Source of the DNA: Iris pallida
Taxonomy: Eukaryota > Streptophyta > Magnoliopsida > Asparagales > Iridaceae
Direction: 5' to 3'
DNA length: 64,000 bases
Assembly: GCA_029216955.1 (NCBI GenBank)
Contig: JANAVB010042253.1
Location: 1 to 64,000, forward strand
Of the stretch, positions 36,640 through 46,638 are shown piece by piece (the first letter of the stretch is position 1; the number at the start of each line of letters is the position of its first letter). The translations under genes were made by a program, and so were the position numbers. The notes beneath the pieces are model-generated. The model was not told where the DNA came from and ran no database searches. It was given only the letters and a program-made list of their open reading frames with translations.

Positions 36640-36956
36640 CCCTACATCTCTCCAAATATGCCTTCCGACTCCATGTTTGCAACTATAACATTCTCCACTG
36701 TGGCGCATCCGATGGTCCATAGTAACTCGTATCCACGTATCCTGTCAGAATAGAGCAAAGTACAATACACAATGCTAGAAAATACGAGAAGTATACAATG
36801 CATACATACGAACAAGGAACCAGGACAATAATGAACAATATGCATGAAAGTGAAACAATACTCACTATGCGAATAAAATACCTGGGTTGGCATGTGGACG
36901 ACAAGGGTAAGAACTGGGGCATCGCATGTATCAAGTGTATTTATTTCTTTTAAAAT
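36640..36956 (-). other. two exon-like segments with splice signals
   Basis: 36882-36956 has acceptor TTATTCAG, 25 open codons (LKEINTLDTCDAPVLTLVVH then MPTQ) and donor CAG|GTATTT. A second acceptor TTCTGACAG precedes 36741, after which a frame reads IRGYELLWTIGCATVENVIV to a stop at about 36643. Splice phase would favour a different frame. I cannot name a family; the segments could belong to an unannotated gene together with 36105-36270. Confidence 0.3.
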
Positions 36957-37376
36957 CTGAATAATTAACATGTGATTGTGATTCTAGATGCCCACTTTCC
37001 AACCACAATTTATTAACACTAGGTTATATAATCACCTCATGTGATTACAAAATCACGATCATATTAAACCCCTAGTATGTTTAATTCTTTAAGCTTCATA
37101 TGATTACCTATTTAGAACTTTTGAAACCTGATCGAAGACCCACAAAGCATGATTTATTTTGATACTTAGACCAATTAATTTATGGGTGCATACGGAACTA
37201 ACACTGATTGGATAAAGTGTATTACTATATATATTATTTATAATATAGAATCAAATTATAGATATGTTCGGATATGAAAATCAATGACCATATTTGGGAG
37301 AAAACGGACCCCGATCGGACACAAGAAACAGATACGGATAAAACAAAAATGAATACAGATCAAATATAATTGAATT

Positions 37377-37511
37377 TTGGAGACACTAAAGTTTGGATTC
37401 ATAAGTGAACTGATGACTAAATATAAGTTTAGTCAAGTATTATTTTGGAGACACTAAAGTTTGGATTCATAAGTGAACTGATGACTTAATATAAGTTTAG
37501 TCAAGTATTAT
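37377..37511. repeat. 67-bp tandem duplication
   Basis: The unit beginning TTGGAGACACTAAAGTTTGG and ending GTCAAGTATTATTT is present twice in a row with one difference (ACTAAATA versus ACTTAATA). Confidence 0.9.
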
Positions 37512-37559
37512 TTAACTTATGTTGAATAATGATAATATATACACACACCAGCAATAAAA

Positions 37560-38400
37560 GAAGATAAGAGGAAGACGAGGCTCAGATTCGCCTTTAATCC
37601 ATCATATTCTGGAAATTCAATACCGTTTTCTCCTTGCTTCCAATGAAGGCTGCAGTGGAACTGCCTCGCCATCAGAAGAAGAAAGAAGTCAAGGGCAGGG
37701 TTTTGGGTTATCCCTTATCTGACATTTTTATCATCATCGCCTCTTTATGACCATTGGCTCACTCACACATACATAGACAGGATAATTATATGCCAAAGGG
37801 GATATAATAAAATCCTGTCTTGACCTAAGCTGTTGGCTGTCGTTTCAAAGGCCATGCACAATACAAACATATCCGGACAAAGTATACATGTGCCATCATA
37901 GAAGAATGCAGAAGGGGATTCCCTTTTATCCCCTGGCAACCTAACCCAATCACCATAATAGATGGAGAGAGGTTCACACGCACAGAAGTAGGAAATAAAG
38001 AAGTTAGAGGATTCTTACTTTCACCTTTAATCTATCTGATTGCGGAATGACATCCATTTCTCCACTTCTTCCTTGTAATGAATGGTTGCAAAGGAGTTTC
38101 CTCGCCACCAGATGAAGAGTAGCAGAGAAGTTGGGATAGGATTAGGGTTTGCTTACCTTCTTATCTGAGATACGAGGTTAGCCATCATCATCGCCTGTTT
38201 ATCACACAAAAAAGAAGAAGTTGGAGGTAACCAATCATCAACTAGGGAAAGGGGGGCATCCTCACCATGGAGCACCAAACCCTTCTGTAACAATAATCCA
38301 ACTGCATTTTTCGACAAAATTAAGATGTAACAAAACACTTATATATTATATACAATGCATGGAAAATGATATGGTTAGAAATTATCGAAAGACGAGCGAT
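37560..38400. repeat. outlying copies of the 300-bp core array
   Basis: Two diverged units show the landmarks of the array at 49.6-60.4 kb: GAGGCTCAGATTCGCCTTTA with AGGCTGCAGTGGAACTGCCTCGCCATC near 37648, and ATGGTTGCAAAGGAGTTTCCTCGCCAC near 38082. Both are followed by TTATCTGA...ATCATCATCGCCTCTTTAT-like tails. Confidence 0.7.
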
Positions 38401-40340
38401 AATACCTAATCTACCACCTTTTTCAAAAAAGGAAAAGAAAACATTCTACCATCATACAATGAATCCAAGATGCATGGAAGTAAGAAAATTTTCATAAACT
38501 CCAATGCATCTGTAGTTATTACCAAATTTATATATAGTTTGCTAAAGATTATAAATTTTATCTATTTTAATGTTATAGGGTCAACAACCAATATGTAAGA
38601 CCATTAAGAAATCAAATCCAACTCGTATGAGTTACCGGAGTATTTCTCTTCAGAAACCAAATCCAACCATTAACTCGTTATTTTTTCTGAATTTGACTTT
38701 ACTACGTATATAACATTGTTTGCTACAAGTCGACATGTGTAATACTTTAAAATCAAACATATTCTCGCTCAAATGGTGGTAACTCAAAACCTATCAGATT
38801 CATTCTTTGAGAAATCTGATGAACTCTGAGGACAACCTTGTTAAGGCGGCATAAGGCAACAAAGCCCCAAAGGCCTAGGCGGGGCTTCAAGACTGCGAGG
38901 CGTGGTTCTCAATTGGGGCATGAGTAACTTAAGATAAACATGTAGAGTGTTGTTGTATGGGGGTTCTAAACATTTATTTGTACTCAATGTAATCGTTTGG
39001 AGTCTGCTTATTGGTGTCACATGTTCCATAAAAGACTCATGTTACCCATCACCTCCACATTCGCCTAATTTCTCAGTCATACAATAAAGAAGAAAAGGGA
39101 AGAGAAAGACACCGACCGGAGTTCAAAGGTCAACCGCCTACGCTGAAATCAGAGAAGAGACTGAGAAAATAGAGTGAGAGCGAGCAAGACTAGAGTCATC
39201 GCAAAGGGAATTGGAAGAGAGTGCGCTCATACCATGTGAAAGTCCCAGCATAACACCAAAAATCAAGAGTTTTGAGGGTAGAGTGTTAAGTATTTATAAT
39301 AAACCCACAGAAATACGAAAAAAAAGCAAAATAAGAACAATACAAATATCACGTTCAAAATAATGAATATTTGTTCTTTTCCTACAACAATTTTCTTAAC
39401 AACAATGAAGAAATAAAAAATCGCCATGCAACAAATTCAAGAAAACTTGTAAAGCATTCATAAACAAATGACTAGTTATTAATTATTTTAATCTACACGA
39501 CTCTACATCAATGTTATAGTATTTATTAAGGTAATTACAGGAAACCACCAATGTATGCCATATTTATTGGTTCTCCCTCATGTCGATTTCTACGCAAAGA
39601 GTCCCTACCATCTAATTTCTTCAAAAAAACAAGGACCATTATACCAGTACATTAAATATAAGATAATCAAGTAATTCATATATTTACAAATTTATAAAAA
39701 AAAAAAAATAAAAGAAAAACCAATGTAACCTGCACCCGAGTCCACCTACACTCTACACGGCTACGTTTGGTCCATGGAATCAAGGCCTTGGAAAGGTAAG
39801 GCGTTCCTTTCCTGTGTTTGGATATCAAAGGTAATGAGCATGAAAGAAAATGATTTTCAAAGGAGAGGAAAATACGAGGGAAAATGGTTCCCCCGATCAC
39901 TCCATGGATTCACTTTCCCCCCCCAATTATTCACTTCCCCTCCCAATTTCAGCCATGGCAGCCCTACTCCATTCCGCTCTTGTTCACAATGGCCAGTCTT
40001 GGCTGGCCATGGCTGCCGTTCTTCCGTCTCTTCTGTCCACATCCCCCACTCCCCCCCCCCCCCAAAAAAAAAAAAACACACACACACACACAAGCACATC
40101 CTTAGTGTGCAAGCGGTGTGTTTGAAGGCAAAATTTCAAAATATTGAATTAAAAAAAAAATCAAAATAGAGGTACAATAATCTTATTTTTCACCAGGAAC
40201 TAACTGGTTTTGAAGAAGAACAGCAGCATGGACTCTCGACGCAAAGAAACCAACATTAGAAGGTAAACCTCTAAATAGCCTACATTTGGGTGGGGGGTGA
40301 GGGTGGGTGGGGGGGGTCTGTTACCTTATTTATCCTATTT
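38400..40340. other. non-coding stretch, minor repeats
   Basis: No gene was recognised. A GC-richer patch at 38840-38900 (GGCGGCATAAGGCAAC, AGGCCTAGGCGG) may be a decayed MITE end. 39765-39900 (GGCTACGTTTGGTCCATGG..., with CCTTGGAAAGGTAAGG) looks like one end of a Tourist-type MITE whose partner was not found. C-run plus A-run plus (CA)n lies at 40051-40094, and a G-rich patch at 40289-40318. Confidence 0.5.
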
Positions 40341-40461
40341 AATACTTCATCATCAAGCTCCTGCTAACAGAAACCATACAACAATATTCATATATTGTGC
40401 CACTAAGCATTTTATCAATAGATGCACTAGACATGAACCAATATAGGCCGGAACTTGCCAT

Positions 40462-40955
40462 AAAAAGGGATACACTTCAATTGATGCCATGAAAAGGGTT
40501 ACACTAGACGAAATCACATTTACCTTAGAAGAACGGAAGAAATGAGCTAATGTAGCCAACACCAAAAATTGTCTATATATTATATAAATATATATATATA
40601 TATATATATAATATATATATATATAATTTTGATTTATTGTCAACTTGCTGGACCAAAGATGAAAATGTTAAGTCACAAAATTAACTTATTGTAAAACTTC
40701 GGGTTATTCAAGATTAACCTAAAATGTGGTTAACTGACCAAACCGACAACTAGGGCTGTTCAAGATTAACCTAAAATGTGGTTAACCGGCCGAACCAACA
40801 GACCAGTGGTCAGTTCGGTTTAGCCAAATAAACCATGTCTTCGGTTATGAAAAGGGTTACACTTCAATTGATGCCATGAAAAGGGTTACACTAGACGAAA
40901 TCACATTTACCTTAGCTGATCGGAAGAAATGAGCTAATGTAGCCAACACCAAAAT
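40462..40955. repeat. direct duplication of a 110-bp block flanking segment B
   Basis: The block with GATGCCATGAAAAGGGTTAC and GAGCTAATGTAGCCAACACC occurs at about 40462-40570 and again at about 40848-40955. Between them are an AT repeat (40587-40625) and a copy of segment B (40640-40850: TCAACTTGCTGG, GGTTAACCGGCCGAACC), the same segment found in each copy of the 1.3-kb tandem repeat further right. Confidence 0.75.
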
Positions 40956-40956
40956 T

Positions 40957-40962
<6 letters not shown>

Positions 40963-40994
<32 letters not shown>
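40963..40994. repeat. (AT)n microsatellite
   Basis: A pure AT run between the duplicated block and the LINE fragment. Confidence 0.95.
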
Positions 40995-40996
<2 letters not shown>

Positions 40997-40999
40997 CAT

Positions 41000-41752
41000 A
41001 GAATGATCAGTAGACGTATTGAGAATGGAATAATACATTTATGGTTTGATCCGTGGATCGAGCATCATAGCGTCATAGATCGGATTGGGGGAAGCCTTCG
41101 AAGTAATGGGAAGAGATGAGAATGTCAGTGCCATTATCCAAAGGGGAGCCTGGAATGTTCGTATGCCCAATCGGTCCACAATTAGCACAGGATATCGAGC
41201 GCATCCCTATTGACCCAAGCTTGGGTGACGATAGAGGGAGTGGGAGGCCTCGCCCACAGGTGATTTCCACTTCAAAACCGTACTCAATATTAGTCCCTGG
41301 CGGTGACATGCCACACGTTGAATTTGTTTGGGCGCCAGGCATTGCGAAGAAAATGCAACTCAATATGCTCAAAGTAGTAAAGGGGCGGCTCCTTACTATG
41401 GATAGATTAGCAAGGTTCAGAATTGAAGTACAAAACCCAGGATGCAGACTATGCCAGCAAGCAAATGAGACCTCCGCCCATCTATTCCTCCCATGTGAAT
41501 TCACTTGGTATATGGAATACTATATGTCAGTCATTACAAATCAGAACATGTAATAACAGGGACCTGGCCCAGCAATAATTACATAGCATCTAAAGCTCAT
41601 AAAGGCTCCGCTTGGTTCAGACTAGCTCGAGCAAAGCTTGCGACTACACTATGGCATATTTGGAGAGAGAGGAATAGAAGAGTCTATGAAGAGCTGGCCA
41701 CTTCTATGGCAGGGATCCTGCATAACATAGAAAGAGATGTAAAGCTTATGAG
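41000..41752 (+). mobile_element. LINE 3' fragment with RT zinc-binding domain
   Basis: The plus strand reads ENGIIHLWFDPWIEHHSV at 41019-41070, then, from about 41320, FVWAPGIAKKMQLNMLKVVK, GRLLTMDRLARF, CRLCQQANETSAHLFLPCEF and, in another frame, TLWHIWRERNRRVYEE. These are the linker, zf-RVT (C-x2-C...H-x4-C) and tail of plant L1-type LINE ORF2. The frame is interrupted near 41100 and 41530. No upstream polymerase domain is present, which fits 5' truncation. A hAT MITE is inserted at its end. Confidence 0.8.
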
Positions 41753-42233
41753 TAGGGGTGAGCATTCGGTTTTATTCGGTTCAAACCGAACCGAATAAGC
41801 AAAAACCGAATTGGACCGAAACCGAATAAGCAAAACCGAAACCGAACCGAATTGGTCAATAACCGAACCGAACCGAATTAAATCGGTTCGGTTTTCGGTT
41901 TATTCGGTTTTTTGGTTTTTTTGGTGTATTTTTTGCTAATAATATAAAACTAAATATACCAAGATATATTCAGTATATACCTAAACATACACCTATATAT
42001 ATTAGTATATACCTATAATTAACACACACACACACACACATATATAAACTAAATTTTATTATTCGGTTTTCGGTTTTGGACCGAAACCGAATTCCAAAAC
42101 CGAAACCGAAACCGAATAAGAAAATTTAGTATTTTCAAAACCGAAACCGAACCGAATTTTTTTAAAACCGAACCGAATTCCTTATTCGGTTCGGTTCGGT
42201 TTTCGGTCCAAAACCGAATAATGCTCACCCCTA
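41753..42233. mobile_element. complete hAT MITE rich in CCGAA
   Basis: TAGGGGTGAGCATTCGGTTT at the left is the inverse of AACCGAATAATGCTCACCCCTA at the right. The element is flanked by the exact 8-bp duplication CTTATGAG (41745-41752, 42234-42241), diagnostic of a hAT insertion. The arms are built of ACCGAA/TTCGGT words. It entered the LINE fragment before the 1.3-kb unit was amplified. Confidence 0.9.
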
Positions 42234-42281
42234 CTTATGAGTTGATTAGTCCTCTGTGTAACTCTTTTATATATATATATA

Positions 42282-42321
<40 letters not shown>

Positions 42322-42842
42322 GTCAATTTGCTGGAACAAAGATGAAAATGTTGAAAAGTCACAAAATTAACTTATTGTAAAACTTCGGGTTATTCAAGAT
42401 TAACCTAAAATGCGGTTAATTGACCAAACCGACCACTAGGGTTGTTCAAGATTAACCTAAAATGTGGTTAACCGGCCGAACCAACAGACCAGTGGTCAGT
42501 TCAGTTTAGCCAAATAAACCATGTCGCTTCGGTTATGGTTCCCAAATAATACTGCGGGTCGATGTCCTCTTTATTTAAAAGACTCATTTTTTTTCATATT
42601 CTAATTTCATTCCAGAGAATATGAATCAAGGGCTTATCATGCAAAATATTGGTTAAGGGTTATAACACAGATTAACACTGTAGATATATACACGAGTTAA
42701 CGGGTCGGATGTACACGTCTTAACAATAAACGCTTAATTGTAAAAATAAAAAAGACTTGTCAAGTACTAAAAAGCAGCTCTAACCCTAAGACCCTTGCTC
42801 TTCAAATTATAAGCATCTACTCTTTTTTTCCTTTTTTTTTAC

Positions 42843-42980
42843 TTCAGAGTTCATGCATAGACTCTTCTACTTCACAGTAGGATTTGAAAAGCAGTACTCA
42901 GAAGACATTTGTGACCAAGTTAATGTATTATTTTCTAGATACGGACTAGAATTGATACTTTTGCATCGGATCGGATGACA
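42843..42980 (+). other. exon-like segment, copy 1
   Basis: A T-rich tract plus TTCAG precedes codons for EFMHRLFYFTVGFEKQYSED and ICDQVNVLFSR. It reads like a real exon behind a splice acceptor. I do not recognise the family. Copy 1 has a Tyr-Gly-Leu (TACGGACTA) where copies 2 and 3 have Tyr-Arg-Leu. Confidence 0.4.
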
Positions 42981-43568
42981 TTTGCGAGTTTTATTATATT
43001 TTGAGTGGTAGATTCAATTGAACTAAGAAGGTTGTGTTATATCATTTATTTTAAACTAAATTGCAAACATTAAGTTTCAAAAAATAAGCAAAAACCGAAT
43101 TGGACCGAAACCGAATAAGCAAAACCGAAACCGAACCGAATTGGTCAATAACCGAACCGAACCGAACCGAATTAAATCGGTTCGGTTTTCGGTTTATTCG
43201 GTTTTTTGGTGTATTTTTTGCTAATATATATAAACTAAATATACCAAGATATTCAGTATATACCTATAACATACACCTATATATATTTAGTATATACCTA
43301 TAATTAACACACACACACACACACATATATAAACTAAATTTTATTATTCGGTTTTCGGTTTTGGACCGAAACCGAATTCCAAAACCGAAACCGAATAAGA
43401 AAATTTAGTTTTTCAAAACCGAAACCGAACCGAATTTTTTAAAACCGAACCGAATTCCTTATTCGGTTCGGTTCGGTTTTCGGTCCAAAACCGAATAATG
43501 CTCACCCCTACTTATGAGTTGATTAGTCCTCTGTGTAACTCTTTTACTTGGAATAACTAATTACCTTT

Positions 43569-43608
<40 letters not shown>

Positions 43609-44142
43609 ACTTTCGATTTAATGTCAACTTGCTGGAAAAGATGAAAATGTTGAAAAGTCACAAAATTAACTTATTGTAAAACTTCGGGTTATTCAAGATT
43701 AACCTAAAATGCGGTTAATTGACCAAACCGACCACTAGGGTTGTTCAAGATTAACCTAAAATGTGGTTAACCGGCCGAACCAACAGACCAGTGGTCAGTT
43801 CAGTTTAGCCAAATAAACCATGTCGCTTCGGTTATGGTTCCCAAAATACTGCGGGTCGATGTCCTCTTTATTTAAAAGACTCATTTTTTTTTTTCATATT
43901 CTAATTTCATTCCAGAGAATATGAATCAAGGGCTTATCATGCAAAATATTGGTTAAGGGTTATAACACAGATTAACACTGTAGATATACACGAGTTAACG
44001 GGTCGGATGTACACATCTTAACAATAAACGCTTAATTGTAAAAATAAAAAAGACTTGTCAAGTACTAAAAGCAGCTCTAACCCTAAGACCCTTGCTCTTC
44101 ATAAATTATATGCACCTACTTTTTTTTCCTTTGTTTTTTACT

Positions 44143-44301
44143 TCAGAGTTCATGCATAGACTCTTCTACTTCACAGTAGGATTTGAAAAGCAGTACTCAG
44201 AAGACATTTGTGACCAAGTTAATGTATTATTTTCTAGATACCGACTTGAATTGATACTTTGCATCGGATCGGATGACATTTGCGAGTTTTATTATTTTTG
44301 A
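44143..44301 (+). other. exon-like segment, copy 2
   Basis: Same peptide as copy 1, open through LELILCIGSDDICEFYYF. It lies in the second tandem unit and shares the acceptor-like TTTTACTTCAG. Confidence 0.4.
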
Positions 44302-45462
44302 GTGGTAGATTCAATTGAACTAAGAAGGTTGTGTTATATCATTTATTTTAAACTAAATTGCAAACATTAAGTTTCAAAAATAAGCAAAAACCGAATTGGA
44401 CCGAAACCGAATAAGCAAAACCGAAACCGAACCGAATTGGTCAATAACCGAACCGAACCGAACCGAATTAAATCGGTTCGGTTTTCGGTTTATTCGGTTT
44501 TTTGGTTTTTTGGTTTTATTTTTTTGCTAATATATAATAACTAAATATACCAAGATATTCAGTATATACCTATAACATACACCTATATATATTTAGTACA
44601 TACCTATAATTAACACACACACACACACACATATATATATAAACTAAATTTTATTATTCGGTTTTCGGTTTTGGACCGAAACTGAATTCCAAAACCGAAA
44701 CCGAAACCGAATAAAAATTTAGCATTTTCAAAACCGAAACCGAACCAAATTTTTTAAAACCGAACCGAATTCCTTATTCGGTTCGGTTCGGTTTTCGGTC
44801 CAAAACCGAATAATGCTCACCCCTACTTATGAGTTGATTAGTCCTCTGTGTAACTCTTTTACTTGGAATAACTAATTACCTTTTCCATATATATTTATAT
44901 ATATATAATATATTATATATATATAACTTTCGATTTAATGTCAACTTGCTGGAACAAAGATGAAAATGTTGAAAAGTCACAAAATTAACTTATTGTAAAA
45001 CTTCAGGTTATTCAAGATTAACCTAAAATGCGGTTAATTGACCAAACCGACCACTAGGGTTGTTCAAGATTAACCTAAAATGTGGTTAACCGGCCGAACC
45101 AACAGACCAGTGGTCAGTTCAGTTTAGCCAAATAAACCATGTCGCTTCGGTTATGGTTCCCAAATAATACTGCGGGTCGATGTCCTCTTTATTTAAAAGA
45201 CTCATTTTTTTTCATATTCTAATTTCATTCCAGAGAATATGAATCAAGGGCTTATCATGCAAAATATTGGTTAAGGGTTATAACACAGATTAACACTGTA
45301 GATATATACACGAGTTAACGGGCCGGATGTACACGTCTTAACAATAAACGCTTAATTGTAAAAATAAAAAAGACTTGTCAAGTACTAAAAAGCAGCTCTA
45401 ACCCTAAGACCCTTGCTCTTCATAAATTATAAGCACCTACTTTTTTTTTTCCCTTTTTTTAC

Positions 45463-45598
45463 TTCAGAGTTCATGCATAGACTCTTCTACTTCACAGTAG
45501 GATTTGAAAAGCAGTACTCAGAAGACATTTGTGACCAAGTTAATGTATTATTTTCTAGATACCGACTTGAATTGATACTTTGGCATCGGATCGGATGA
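45463..45598 (+). other. exon-like segment, copy 3
   Basis: Same peptide, open to LELILWHRIG before a stop. The small length difference after LELIL (CTTTGC, CTTTTGC, CTTTGGC in the three copies) shifts the frame, so the conserved part ends there. Confidence 0.4.
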
Positions 45599-45738
45599 CA
45601 TTTGCGAGTTTTATATTTTTGAGTGGTAGATTCAATTGAACTAAGAAGGTTGTGTTATATCATTTATTTTAAACTAAATTGCAAACATTAAGTTTCAAAA
45701 AATACCGTTCATGTTTTGTCCTTAATTGAGCTAAAGTT

Positions 45739-46328
45739 CAAGGTGTGGTGTAATCAGCCGGGCAATAGAACCCGGACCAAGCCCGCACTGTTCAGACCCA
45801 GTAGGGCAGACCAAGCCCAGTCAAAACCTGGTAGGAAGTGGGTCGAGCTAGGTTCTCCATTAGAAACCTGCCCGGATAGGCCCGGAGGCCCCAGACTGTA
45901 AGACTGGATTTAGCTTTGAAAACCGAAAGTTCGGCAATATATGTATTATATAAAAGAAGGTAAATTTTGTTCTGGCCCGAAGGCTCCATCCTGGCCCGAG
46001 GGCCAAATCCCGACCAGAAAGCCTCCGACAAACATCACACCTGCACCGCACCGCAACCAGACATTTAATTCCCCAAGGGGAATTAAGGTGCACCCCCATT
46101 GCTCGAACTAGCAACCTCCGGGAGGGGATGCCTCCCTCTAATATATATATATATATATATATAATTATATATATGAAGTAGGTAAGTTTTTATGATGGTA
46201 TATATATATATATATTGGAGACATAAAATCCGAGTGGGCCGTGATAGAATTCCGGTGTGAGCCATCATAAAAACTTACCTACTTCATATATATATATATA
46301 TTATATTATATATATATATATTGCAGAC

Positions 46329-46361
<33 letters not shown>

Positions 46362-46585
46362 TAACTCGTTTTACCAAAAATGACCAACCCTGGTAGGCCT
46401 AAACCCAGCTTGGCTAGCCCAGCCAGGTTCTACTTGAGTCGTGGGTCAAGGATGGGCTTGGCTTCTACAGTCAAAGCTCGGCCGTTCTGCACCCTTTGAC
46501 CGGGCTAGCCCGCCCCAACCGCCCCAACCTGAACCTGTTCAAACCCGGTCTGGTTCAGCTCGGGCCCGGTCCACCACACACCTTG
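45739..46585. mobile_element. inverted-terminal element with nested insertions, class unknown
   Basis: The left end CAAGGTGTGGTG and right end CACCACACACCTTG are near-inverse, and both arms are rich in GGCCCGG/CCCGGGC and AACCCGG words. TTGAGCTA occurs at both borders (about 45726 and 46583) and may be the target duplication. Nested inside are a GTTCGAG-bearing tRNA-like scrap near 46090-46130, AT repeats and a GA repeat (46329-46357). Confidence 0.45.
46169..46292. repeat. perfect inverted repeat, about 30-bp arms
   Basis: TGAAGTAGGTAAGTTTTTAT at 46174-46193 continues to GATGG, and 46262-46287 is its exact reverse complement; AT repeats extend both arms. The loop is about 63 bp. It is probably a small MITE or a foldback. 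Confidence 0.85.
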
Positions 46586-46638
46586 AGCTATACTACAATC
46601 GGTTTTAACCAAAATAACCGACTCACCGACATGTCTAG

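Larger units (their letters stand above)
41796..45702. repeat. 1.3-kb unit in three tandem copies
   Basis: Copies start at 41796, 43085 and 44381 (each TAAGCAAAAACCGAATTGG) and the last ends at about 45702; unit lengths are about 1289, 1296 and 1322. Each unit holds, in order: the hAT MITE lacking its first about 43 bp, the 8-bp CTTATGAG, an AT repeat, segment B (GGTTAACCGGCCGAACC), and a distal segment with an exon-like peptide. Copies differ by few substitutions and by AT/T-run lengths, so amplification is recent. Only copy 1 is preceded by the MITE's left end. Confidence 0.9.

Noticed and set aside
41000..41752. The zf-RVT open frame as a host gene
   Set aside because: Motifs (C-x2-C...H...C, WHIWRERNRR) and frame breaks identify a truncated LINE ORF2.
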